Assembly (NCBI RefSeq): GCF_004310665.1
Contig: NZ_SIXF01000020.1
Coordinates: 1-64,000 of the forward strand
Length of the DNA stretch: 64,000 nt
Direction of reading: 5' to 3'
Source of the DNA: Pedobacter kyonggii
GTDB lineage: Bacteria > Bacteroidota > Bacteroidia > Sphingobacteriales > Sphingobacteriaceae
The notes under the pieces are model-generated. The model did not search any database. It had not been told where the DNA came from and saw only the letters and a program-made list of their open reading frames with translations. Shown here piece after piece: positions 49,815 through 57,353 of this stretch (positions within the stretch are counted from its first letter, which is position 1; each line of letters starts with the position of its first letter). Position numbers and translations under genes: made by a program.

Positions 49815-50549
49815 TTACAAGCCCAGCGCGGCCTTCAATTTTACGTAACCTGTTTTACTCACCGGCAACCAGATATCAGATTTTAACAGCACTACATAAC
49901 TATCTTTCTCTTTTAGCTCTATTTTGGTCACCTGGGCCAGGTTAATGATGTAAGACCTGTGGATACGGATAAACTGGCTCACATCGAGTGTTTGTTCGAA
50001 ATAAGCCATGGTTTTGTTCTTATAGAAAGCACCATCAACGGTACTTAATTTCACATAATCATCATCTGCCTCTAAATAATTGATATCGGCAACAGGAATA
50101 ATTTTAATTACGCCATCTTTTTTAACCACTACCCTATTATTTTGTGCCGGACTTAAAGCTGCTGCATCCAAAACAGCCTCCGTATTTTCGATTTGATTTA
50201 ATTTGTTAGGTAGTTTTTTAATGGCCGCATCAAAGCGCGATTTATCGATGGGTTTAAGCAGATAATCTACTGCATTAACCTCAAAAGCTTTAATGGCATA
50301 TTCATCAAAAGCTGTAGTAAAAATTACTGCAGGTTTATCTTCAACCAGTTCGAGCATTTCGAAGCCGCTTATTTTAGGCATTTGGATATCCAGAAAAATT
50401 AAATCAGGCTTATGCAAGGTAATGGCTTTCAAACCTTCAAACCCATCACCACATTCGGCTACAATCTCTATTTCTGCATGATCTGAAAGGTAATATTTTA
50501 CAATATCTCTTGCTAAAGGCTCATCATCAATTAGTATTGTTCTGATCAT
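49815..50549 (-). CDS. LytTR family response regulator (LiaF-like operon)
   Basis: The 244-residue regulator has a receiver domain with IDDEP (residues 7-11), phosphoacceptor D54 in LIFLDIQMPK and the conserved K of LLKPID. A LytTR DNA-binding domain follows (INYLEADDDYVKLST, FIRIHRSYIINLAQV). It overlaps the upstream kinase by 23 bases and is last in a four-gene operon. The kinase is the obvious partner. Targets are unknown. Confidence 0.93.
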   Translation of the reverse strand: MIRTILIDDEPLARDIVKYYLSDHAEIEIVAECGDGFEGLKAITLHKPDLIFLDIQMPKISGFEMLELVEDKPAVIFTTAFDEYAIKAFEVNAVDYLLKPIDKSRFDAAIKKLPNKLNQIENTEAVLDAAALSPAQNNRVVVKKDGVIKIIPVADINYLEADDDYVKLSTVDGAFYKNKTMAYFEQTLDVSQFIRIHRSYIINLAQVTKIELKEKDSYVVLLKSDIWLPVSKTGYVKLKAALGL

Positions 50550-51588
50550 TTTTTTGTGGAATTTTTAGGGTGGTAATATATAAATTATTTGCCTCAATAT
50601 CGGTTTGTAACAGATGGGTATTCGCAAATAACAGATATAACCTGCGTTTAATGGCACTTAAACCAAATCCTGTCCCTCCGGCAGCCTTCATTTCCGGGTC
50701 GAAAGGATTTTGCACACGCAATTGCAAAATATTATATTCAACAGTAACATCTATCTTGATGGTAATACCTGCTGAAGTATTATAAAGTCCGAATTTAATG
50801 GCGTTTTCTACAATGGGCTGCAACAAGGTACCTGGCAAACAAAGGCTTAAAGTATCTTCAGCCACATTAACTTCGATATTTAACCTGTGGCTAAACCTCA
50901 CCTTCTCAATATCAAGATACAATTGAATATACTCCATTTCTTCTTCTACCGAAACCCACAATTCGTCATCGCGTTTTAAGGTTCCACGAAGAAAAGAAGC
51001 TAATTTCATTATCATTACGCCTGCCTCTTTCGGATTAACCATGGTAAGTGCAAATACCGAGTTTAAGCTATTGAAAAGAAAATGCGGCTGTAATTGGTGC
51101 CTTAACTTATTTAACTCGGCCTCTTTGGCTAAACTTTTGGCTGCCGATAGTCTTTCGTGTGTTTCTGATTGTTCTTCTAATCTATACCATAAAATATTAG
51201 CTAAAGCACACCAGGCTAAACACATAAAAGAAATTAAGCCTCTGAAGGCAAAAGAGAAGTTGTAAAAATCTTTATACTCCTTATAATCAGAAAAAATATA
51301 GAGCACAACATATTTTGATGCAAAAATAATCACAAAAGTTAGCGCAAGGGTGATGATCAGTACGTACAATATCCGCTCATTTTTTGGCTGGTAATACCCA
51401 AGCATGTTACTGATACCAATGCAGGCCAAAGCCAATAAAAAATTATTGGTTAAGCTGTCGGTTATTGATATCCACCAAGAAAAATTAACTACATAATGTA
51501 ATCCTGCACCACACAATACCGTCCACACTATTGCAATGGTGAACGATATTTTCTGTATTTGCGGAACGGATAAAGGTCTAGTTGTCAA
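50527..51588 (-). CDS. LytS-type membrane histidine kinase
   Basis: The 353-residue kinase has four membrane helices (residues about 12-135). The His_kinase domain follows with LRHQLQPHFLFNSLNSVF, then an ATPase domain (LLQPIVENAIKFGLY, GGTGFGLSAIKRRL). It has no periplasmic sensor domain, so it probably senses membrane state or a partner. The start is TTG at 51588, 11 bases inside the DUF4288 gene; the next Met is far inside the first helices. Non-ATG starts with overlaps also occur in the other kinase of this window. Confidence 0.92.
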   Translation of the reverse strand: MTTRPLSVPQIQKISFTIAIVWTVLCGAGLHYVVNFSWWISITDSLTNNFLLALACIGISNMLGYYQPKNERILYVLIITLALTFVIIFASKYVVLYIFSDYKEYKDFYNFSFAFRGLISFMCLAWCALANILWYRLEEQSETHERLSAAKSLAKEAELNKLRHQLQPHFLFNSLNSVFALTMVNPKEAGVMIMKLASFLRGTLKRDDELWVSVEEEMEYIQLYLDIEKVRFSHRLNIEVNVAEDTLSLCLPGTLLQPIVENAIKFGLYNTSAGITIKIDVTVEYNILQLRVQNPFDPEMKAAGGTGFGLSAIKRRLYLLFANTHLLQTDIEANNLYITTLKIPQKNDQNNTN

Positions 51589-51925
51589 AATGGTTTTGAT
51601 TAGTTAATGATTTATTGCGGTGCGATAGCTTTTCCAGGTATTGCGTAACCGATTTAGGCTCAACAATCTTCGAACTTACTTCTACACCATCAGCAAGTTC
51701 TTCCACTGCCGATATTCCACCTACACCTACAAACTTCCATACAACTTTATCGCCGTTACAATTATCAAAAGAAGGGTTAAAATGTACAGCATTCAATTTA
51801 GCTTTGTCTAAAGCCTGCGCAATCCCACCTGCCTGGATTAAACGCGTTTGTTCATTAAACTGAGGCGCATGTTTTCCCTCACCACAAATTACCTGATAGA
51901 TACAATTTACTGCAAACCATTTCAT
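51578..51925 (-). CDS. DUF4288 family protein
   Basis: The 115-residue soluble protein begins MKWFAVNCIYQVICGEGKHA and has the DUF4288 segment KVVWKFVGVGGISAVEELADG. It is in the middle of the LiaF-like/kinase/regulator operon, 23 bases after the LiaF-like gene and overlapping the kinase by 11 bases. The function of DUF4288 is unknown. Its fixed place between the membrane sensor and the kinase would suit an adaptor role, which is only a guess. Confidence 0.8.
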   Translation of the reverse strand: MKWFAVNCIYQVICGEGKHAPQFNEQTRLIQAGGIAQALDKAKLNAVHFNPSFDNCNGDKVVWKFVGVGGISAVEELADGVEVSSKIVEPKSVTQYLEKLSHRNKSLTNQNHFDN

Positions 51926-51948
51926 AGGCGATGTTTTATAATAAATGT

Positions 51949-52713
51949 TTAGAAACTTTTAATCTCGATCCCTCCAAATAAAGCCGTTCCATCTAAAATC
52001 AATGTTTTTTTCATCTCTGCTACTGGCATTACATGCGATCTTTTATCTTCAACGCTACCAAATAATGCCGTTACGTTCGATTTTATTGCCCAGTTTTGCG
52101 GTACAATTAATTTAATCCCTCCAAAAACTGCTGTTACATCAAGCGACGCTGTTTCAGGAAAATCAGCCTGGGTCATTACAATATCTGCTCCGCCAAATAC
52201 TGCGGTAATATCTCCCCCCTGAAAGTTTTTAGAGTAGACGGTTTGGTTACTTCCTCCAAAAACGGCCACTACCTCAATAACATCATTATTATTTACAGTC
52301 TTATTATCGATAGTTGCGTCAAAATCAAAATCGGCTTTGTTTTTATCTTTACGTTTTTTCTTAAAACCCAAGGCATCCTTTGGTCTAAAGATTAAAAAGC
52401 CGCCTACTATAACCAAACCAATACCTAAAGCGTATTTAGATAAATCAAGATCTAACCCTGGTATATTATCTAATGTATTGTAAGCACCGATCAAAATCAG
52501 GATCAGCCAGGCTATGCCTTTAAAGTTACGACGAACGCCGATAAATACACCTAATACAATTAAAAAATTAGACCAACTGAATATCCATCTAGGAATATCT
52601 AATCCCATATTGTTCAATAGAAATGCAAATCCGATGATGACTATGATGAAACCGCTCCAAACCCTTCCTGAGTTTTTAAGCTGGTTGTTATCGTTATTAT
52701 TAATATTTTCCAT
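51949..52713 (-). CDS. LiaF-like membrane protein with AVFGG repeats
   Basis: The 254-residue protein has about four membrane segments (residues 16-110). A linker rich in Lys/Asp leads to a beta-rich domain with five spaced repeats of [TV]A[VL]FG (VAVFGGSN, TAVFGGAD, TAVFGGIK, TALFGSVE, TALFGGIE). It looks like a beta-helix. The layout is that of LiaF/DUF5668 proteins, which in Firmicutes control the LiaRS two-component system. Here it heads an operon with a LytS-type kinase and a LytTR regulator, a parallel arrangement. TACTTTTG lies 20 bases before its start. Confidence 0.85.
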   Translation of the reverse strand: MENINNNDNNQLKNSGRVWSGFIIVIIGFAFLLNNMGLDIPRWIFSWSNFLIVLGVFIGVRRNFKGIAWLILILIGAYNTLDNIPGLDLDLSKYALGIGLVIVGGFLIFRPKDALGFKKKRKDKNKADFDFDATIDNKTVNNNDVIEVVAVFGGSNQTVYSKNFQGGDITAVFGGADIVMTQADFPETASLDVTAVFGGIKLIVPQNWAIKSNVTALFGSVEDKRSHVMPVAEMKKTLILDGTALFGGIEIKSF

Positions 52714-52733
52714 TTGTGTTTATATTTAATACT

Positions 52734-52741
52734 CAAAAGTA
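52734..52741 (-). promoter_or_regulatory. -7 promoter box TACTTTTG for the LiaF-like operon
   Basis: On the minus strand TACTTTTG fits TAnnTTTG and ends 20 bases before the ATG at 52713. It overlaps the short palindrome AATACTTTTGAGTATT, whose arms could hold an operator. Confidence 0.55.
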
Positions 52742-52844
52742 TTGATAAGCACTGGGGCATAATAGACCTGGCTTGCAAAAACCCGGTAAAAGGCGGTAAG
52801 TACCCTTATTTTATCGGTGAAAATTATTTTGTTATTTTGATGGC

Positions 52845-53717
52845 ATGAAATTTCCCCTATTAATGTTTGTTCTTACTATTTCTACTGGCTTGTATGCGCA
52901 GGAAATAAGTAGCCATTACAAGATTTACGATGTAAAAAAACAGAAATCCGTATCAATAGACGACATTGTTGCTGATATGAACCAAGCAGATGTTTTATTC
53001 TTTGGCGAAGACCACAACGATTCTGTAGGTCATTACCTGGAAGCGGAGCTTTTTAAAAGGCTTCATTTAAAATATCCGTTAAAAACAGCGCTGTCTTTAG
53101 AAATGTTCCATACCGATGTACAACCTGAGTTAGATGAATACCTGGCAGGATTAATCTCAGAAAAGAACTTTGTTAAAGAAGGCAGAGCCTGGGGTAATTA
53201 CAAAGATTATAAGCCTTTAATAGAGTACGCCAAACAAAACAAATTAAAAGTTATTGCCTCAAACGCGGCAACTCGCTACAGCAATGCTGTTACCATGGGA
53301 GGGCTTAAAGTTTTAGAAAATTTCCCAAAAACATCATTTAATTTTTTACCTCCCTTACCTATTGATACGGCTCAGGGTAGGTATTATGAAAAATTCACAG
53401 AAACTTTGGGTGGCCACAACATGGGTTCGATGAAGATTTACCATACCCAAAATTTATGGGATGCGACCATGTCATGGTCAATAAGTAAGTTTCTTAAGGC
53501 AAACAGAGGCTTTAAGGTTTTTCAGCTTAATGGCCGTTTCCACAGCGACGAAAGACTTGGAACATTGGCGAAACTGGCTCAGGCCAATCCAAGATTAAAA
53601 ATCCTTAACATTTCGTCATTTTCTGATGAAAGTTTTACAAATCCGAATTGGCAGCAATTTAAAAAACTCGGCGATTATATCATTATAACCGATCCAAGTG
53701 TAAAAAGAAGTTATTAA
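52845..53717 (+). CDS. ChaN-like haem-binding uptake family protein
   Basis: The 290-residue protein has a signal peptide (residues 1-18, ending LYAQ). The ChaN/Tiki-type fold follows, with VLFFGEDHNDSVGHYLEAEL near residue 50, ALSLEMFHTDVQPELDEYL, and the later FQLNGRFHSDERLGTL. The last two carry His and Glu positions conserved in the family, which binds haem or acts as a metalloprotease-like enzyme. It is divergent from the LiaF-like operon with 131 bases between. Role in haem uptake is suggested by family only. Confidence 0.82.
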   Translation: MKFPLLMFVLTISTGLYAQEISSHYKIYDVKKQKSVSIDDIVADMNQADVLFFGEDHNDSVGHYLEAELFKRLHLKYPLKTALSLEMFHTDVQPELDEYLAGLISEKNFVKEGRAWGNYKDYKPLIEYAKQNKLKVIASNAATRYSNAVTMGGLKVLENFPKTSFNFLPPLPIDTAQGRYYEKFTETLGGHNMGSMKIYHTQNLWDATMSWSISKFLKANRGFKVFQLNGRFHSDERLGTLAKLAQANPRLKILNISSFSDESFTNPNWQQFKKLGDYIIITDPSVKRSY

Positions 53718-53763
53718 TCTGAATCAGTTAAAAGATGTTCAGCAGATAATTATTACTCGAGTC

Positions 53764-53830
53764 GTCACCCTGGATTTATTTCAGGGTCTATTTTGCAAGA
53801 AGAAAGATGCTGAAATAAATTCAGCATGAC
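53764..53830. repeat. paired GTCACCCTGGATTTATTTCAGG element
   Basis: Left GTCACCCTGGATTTATTTCA and right GATGCTGAAATAAATTCAGC followed by ATGAC form an imperfect palindrome, nearly the mirror of the copy at 35121-35187. It separates two converging genes. Confidence 0.75.
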
Positions 53831-53860
53831 GAAAGTTCCTGAAAAAGAAGTTATTAAAAC

Positions 53861-53894
53861 AAAAAAGCCGTCCAAATTTTACATCGAGACGGCT
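53861..53894 (-). terminator. terminator of mscL
   Basis: On the minus strand AGCCGTC pairs with GACGGCT over a 15-base loop and is followed by TTTTTGTTTT. It begins ten bases after the mscL stop. Confidence 0.8.
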
Positions 53895-53903
53895 ATTGAT
53901 ATA

Positions 53904-54287
53904 TTATGCTTTTGCTTTTAATAAATCTCTGATTTCGGTTAAAAGCACTTCTTCTTTTGTAGGTGCGGGAGGAGCTGAAGGCGCAGCTTCTTCTTTCTTT
54001 TTTAAATTATTGGCACCTTTAATAATTAAGAAAAGAACAAAGGCAATACATATGAAATTAATTACAGCTGCAATAAAGCTACCATACTTAACGCCATTCC
54101 ATGTAAGTGTTGCAATATTTTCGGCTCCAGCGGCTTTCAAAGCTGGATTTAATAACAATGGAGTGATGATATCTTCGACCAGCGAGCTTACAATTTTACC
54201 AAAGGCAGCTCCAACAATAACACCCACAGCTAAATCGAGTACATTTCCCTTAACTGCAAATTCTTTAAATTCTTTTATAATGCCCAT
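53904..54287 (-). CDS. mscL: large-conductance mechanosensitive channel
   Basis: The 127-residue protein has MscL features: an amphipathic N-terminus ([20 protein letters not shown]), first helix [20 protein letters not shown], second helix [18 protein letters not shown], and a C-terminal helical bundle after a Pro-rich linker. It opens at high membrane tension to release solutes during osmotic downshock. It stands alone with its own terminator. Confidence 0.95.
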   Translation of the reverse strand: MGIIKEFKEFAVKGNVLDLAVGVIVGAAFGKIVSSLVEDIITPLLLNPALKAAGAENIATLTWNGVKYGSFIAAVINFICIAFVLFLIIKGANNLKKKEEAAPSAPPAPTKEEVLLTEIRDLLKAKA

Positions 54288-54425
54288 ATTTCATTAAGTT
54301 TTAGTTTTTTTATTACTAAAGTAGCAAACATTAAAACTCAATACAAATGTTTAGCAAAAATTTTTAAAACCAAACATATCGATAGCATTTAGGTCAAATC
54401 AGCAGAATATCTGAAATCTATTGTT

Positions 54426-54433
54426 TATTTTTG
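54426..54433 (+). promoter_or_regulatory. -7 promoter box TATTTTTG for rpoN
   Basis: TATTTTTG ends 21 bases before ATG at 54455. A TTG start upstream would fall inside this box, so the ATG is preferred. Confidence 0.55.
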
Positions 54434-54454
54434 CGCTATTCTTTTATATTTACT

Positions 54455-55927
54455 ATGCTAAAGCAACACTTACAACAAAAATTATTACAAAAGTTATCAC
54501 CACAACAAATACAGTTTATTAAGCTGTTGCAGGTGCCAACCGTTGCTTTAGATACCCGCGTAAAAGAGGAGCTCGAAGAAAACCCAGCACTTGAAGACCC
54601 AAGCTTAATGACTCAGGATGAGCCAAAAAGCGAATATGATGATTTAAACGATGGGCCTGAAGATTACGAACAATCATCAGAAGATACCAGCATGGATGAA
54701 TTTAATGTAGATGATTATTTACAGGACGATTCTACCAACGATTATAGTACCAACTACAATAATGGTGATGATGACGAGGAGAAAAAAGAAACTCCGATTG
54801 CCATTGAAAGTACTTTTTTTGAGAGTTTACAGGAGCAATTAGACCTTATTCCCTTATCCGATCAGGATTTTATTATTGGCAAACAGATTATCGGTAGTTT
54901 AGATGATGATGGTTATTTACGCCGTCCGCTAGGCTCTATGATTGATGACCTTGCCTTTTCTCAGAATGTTATGGTTGAGGAGGAGGATGTATTGGAAATG
55001 TTAAAACTGATCCAAAGTTTCGATCCTCCAGGCATTGGTGCAAGAGACCTGAAAGAATGTTTACTGATCCAATTAAAAAGGAAAGACCCGAACAATCCGA
55101 TTATAGTTAAAGCAATGAATGTTGTAGAAAACTATCTGGATGAGTTTACGCGTAAGCATTACGATAAATTAGAAAAAAGTTTAGGTTTAGATAGTGAAGA
55201 ACTTAAAGAGGTTGTAAACGAAATTTTGCGTTTAAACCCGAAACCAGGTGATGCCAATCAGGTTACCACCAAACAAATGCAGATTATTCCTGATTTCCAC
55301 ATCAGTAATAATGATGGCGTATTGATTTTGACGCTAAACTCGAAAAATGCCCCAGAACTAAAGGTAAGCAGATCTTACCAGGAGATGTTTGAACATTACG
55401 ATAAAGCTTCATCAAAAGATAAAAAGCTGAAAGAAGCCGTGCAGTTTGTGAAGCAGAAATTAGATTCTGCACGATGGTTTATCGATGCGATTAAACAAAG
55501 ACAACAGACTTTGTTAAAAACGATGAACGCCATTATGCACTATCAATATGAATATTTTTTAACGGCCGATGAGCGTAAAATGCGCCCAATGATCTTAAAA
55601 GATATTGCCGATAAAATCGATATGGATATTTCAACCGTATCAAGGGTGGCAAACTCTAAATATGTTCAGACTGAATTCGGTACTTTCTTATTAAAATCAT
55701 TCTTCTCAGAAGCTATCCAAACAGAAAACGGTGAAGAAGTTTCGAATAAAGAGGTTAAAAAAATATTGGAAGACTGTATTGGCAACGAAGATAAACGCAA
55801 ACCTTTGGCGGATGAAAAATTAACTGAAATTTTAAAAGAAAGAGGTTATAACATTGCCAGAAGAACTGTTGCGAAATATCGTGAGCAGATGAATATCCCT
55901 GTGGCAAGGTTAAGAAAAGAACTTTAG
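54455..55927 (+). CDS. rpoN: RNA polymerase sigma-54 factor
   Basis: The 490-residue protein has region I with Gln/Leu repeats (HLQQKLLQKLSPQQIQFIKL) and an acidic region II (about residues 50-115, runs of Asp/Glu). The core-binding domain follows (DPPGIGARDLKECLLIQL), then the HTH (DISTVSRVANSKYVQT) and the C-terminal RpoN box ARRTVAKYRE. I begin at ATG 54455. Sigma-54 needs enhancer-binding ATPases, none of which is in the window. A stutter spacer follows it. Confidence 0.96.
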   Translation: MLKQHLQQKLLQKLSPQQIQFIKLLQVPTVALDTRVKEELEENPALEDPSLMTQDEPKSEYDDLNDGPEDYEQSSEDTSMDEFNVDDYLQDDSTNDYSTNYNNGDDDEEKKETPIAIESTFFESLQEQLDLIPLSDQDFIIGKQIIGSLDDDGYLRRPLGSMIDDLAFSQNVMVEEEDVLEMLKLIQSFDPPGIGARDLKECLLIQLKRKDPNNPIIVKAMNVVENYLDEFTRKHYDKLEKSLGLDSEELKEVVNEILRLNPKPGDANQVTTKQMQIIPDFHISNNDGVLILTLNSKNAPELKVSRSYQEMFEHYDKASSKDKKLKEAVQFVKQKLDSARWFIDAIKQRQQTLLKTMNAIMHYQYEYFLTADERKMRPMILKDIADKIDMDISTVSRVANSKYVQTEFGTFLLKSFFSEAIQTENGEEVSNKEVKKILEDCIGNEDKRKPLADEKLTEILKERGYNIARRTVAKYREQMNIPVARLRKEL

Positions 55928-56341
55928 ATCAGTTGGCAGTTATTAGTTTACAGTTACTTATCTAAAGTATAGAATTGTAAATTGCCAAAGAAAGTGTTGC
56001 GTTCCAAATATAAGTAGTGTATTCATTGTGATTGGGAAATGAGCAGTTCTGCGTGCTTGGCGGTTTGCAGGCCCGCTTTCCATTCCAAGTCCGCACTCGT
56101 TCCTCGCTTACGGGCTTTGCATTGCAATCGGGTTTAAGCACAAAGTTTGTGCACCCTGCAACCTCAAAAATAAAAAACTGCCTTGGCCATTTAGCCCCGG
56201 CTGAAGCATTACCCTGCAGCAACGAGGTACGAGGAAGCGAAGCGTAAAAGCGAAAGACGGGAGGAAACTTCCTGTTTTATACAGGTTTTGCGCTCCGATC
56301 TCTATGAGCTATTACACCACAACAACCTTAATGCCAGCATA
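55928..56341. other. non-coding spacer with stutter and CCCGATTG-type repeats
   Basis: After rpoN come GATCAGTTGGCAGTTATTAG and TTACAGTTACTTATC (stutter type). Then comes the CCCGATTG family copy at 56071-56135 and a G/C-richer region with several short repeats (GAGGTACGAGGAAGCGAAGCG). Short frames on both strands lack promoters and known domains. I see no gene. Confidence 0.5.
56071..56135 (-). repeat. CCCGATTG...GCGGG family element, copy D
   Basis: On the minus strand it reads TAAACCCGATTGCAATGCAA ... GGAATGGAAAGCGGGC, flanked by G/C-rich DNA. Ends agree with copies A to C while the centre does not. Confidence 0.55.
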
Positions 56342-57352
56342 TTACCACATTTTAATATACGACGGCACCTTATAGATATTATTCAGCAATAGGCCCAATA
56401 CAATTTCATGGCTGCCGTTACTCACCTGATTTAGTTGTGAAGTTGTAAAATCGTACGAGTAAGTTAAATTAACCATTTTTCCGACATTGAAACCCGCCAT
56501 TGCTGCGAACGAATCGTCTTTACGATAACTCCCCCCGAACCAGATTTTATCTTTAAAAGCCAGTTTCAGGTTTACATCAACAGAAACCGGCGCAGGTGAT
56601 ACATACTTTACCATTACCGATGGTACAGCGGCAATTTCATCATCTAAGAAAAACTTATATCCTGCCGTAGCAAAATAATGCGGGACTTCTTTACCCAGAT
56701 TATAGTTATTATCACCGGTGAAACTTAACTTCTGAGGTAAAATTTGCTGTACAGATAAACCTGCAAACATCCTAGAGCTATATAACCATAAACCAATACT
56801 CAAATCGGGTTTTACCTGGTTAATCAATGCCCTATTCATAACCGGATCTATCGGCGTATCGAAAGTAAGTGCATTTACATCTAAGGAAATACTCGAAATA
56901 CCCGCAGCAACACCTGCAGAAAGATTAAAATTATTACTTAGCTGCAAATGATAAGCATAGGTAACATTCGCATCCAATCTTTTAATCGGACCAGTTTTAT
57001 CTAAAACAGCAGTTACCCCCATTCCATGATGCGATGGCGACGACATGTAGTTCTGCATATAATTACGGTCCATCGGATTACCTGTTTGCTCAGGGAAAGA
57101 GGTTAACGCATTACTCCACAATTGATTGTCGCCCAAGGCCCAATGTGCAGATACAAATGAAGTTTGAGGTGCATCGGTAATACCCGACCATTGTTTACGG
57201 TAACCGGCTTTAAAATCAAGATAATTTTCAATTCCTGAGAGCGCCGGATTTAGCAGATACTGGTTAAAAATGTATTGGGTATACTGTGGCTTTTGTTGGG
57301 AAAAAACCTTAAATGTTGCAAAAAGTGCAAATATGATGATGAGCTTCTTCAA
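56342..57352 (-). CDS. PorP/SprF family type IX secretion membrane protein
   Basis: The 336-residue protein has a signal peptide (residues 1-18, ending VFSQ) and the PorP/SprF hallmarks QYTQYIFNQYLLNPALSG near the start, then GYRKQWSGITDAPQT and repeated outer-membrane strands (HHGMGVTAVLDKTGPI). It probably anchors the large type B substrate just upstream. The start is TTG at 57352, one base after the substrate stop, which suggests coupled translation. No ATG is available near the signal peptide. Confidence 0.9.
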   Translation of the reverse strand: MKKLIIIFALFATFKVFSQQKPQYTQYIFNQYLLNPALSGIENYLDFKAGYRKQWSGITDAPQTSFVSAHWALGDNQLWSNALTSFPEQTGNPMDRNYMQNYMSSPSHHGMGVTAVLDKTGPIKRLDANVTYAYHLQLSNNFNLSAGVAAGISSISLDVNALTFDTPIDPVMNRALINQVKPDLSIGLWLYSSRMFAGLSVQQILPQKLSFTGDNNYNLGKEVPHYFATAGYKFFLDDEIAAVPSVMVKYVSPAPVSVDVNLKLAFKDKIWFGGSYRKDDSFAAMAGFNVGKMVNLTYSYDFTTSQLNQVSNGSHEIVLGLLLNNIYKVPSYIKMW

Positions 57353-57353
57353 T

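Noticed and set aside
55962-56247. Overlapping frames on both strands after rpoN
   Set aside because: They arise from the G/C-rich CCCGATTG-type repeat; composition is not protein-like and no starts are supported.
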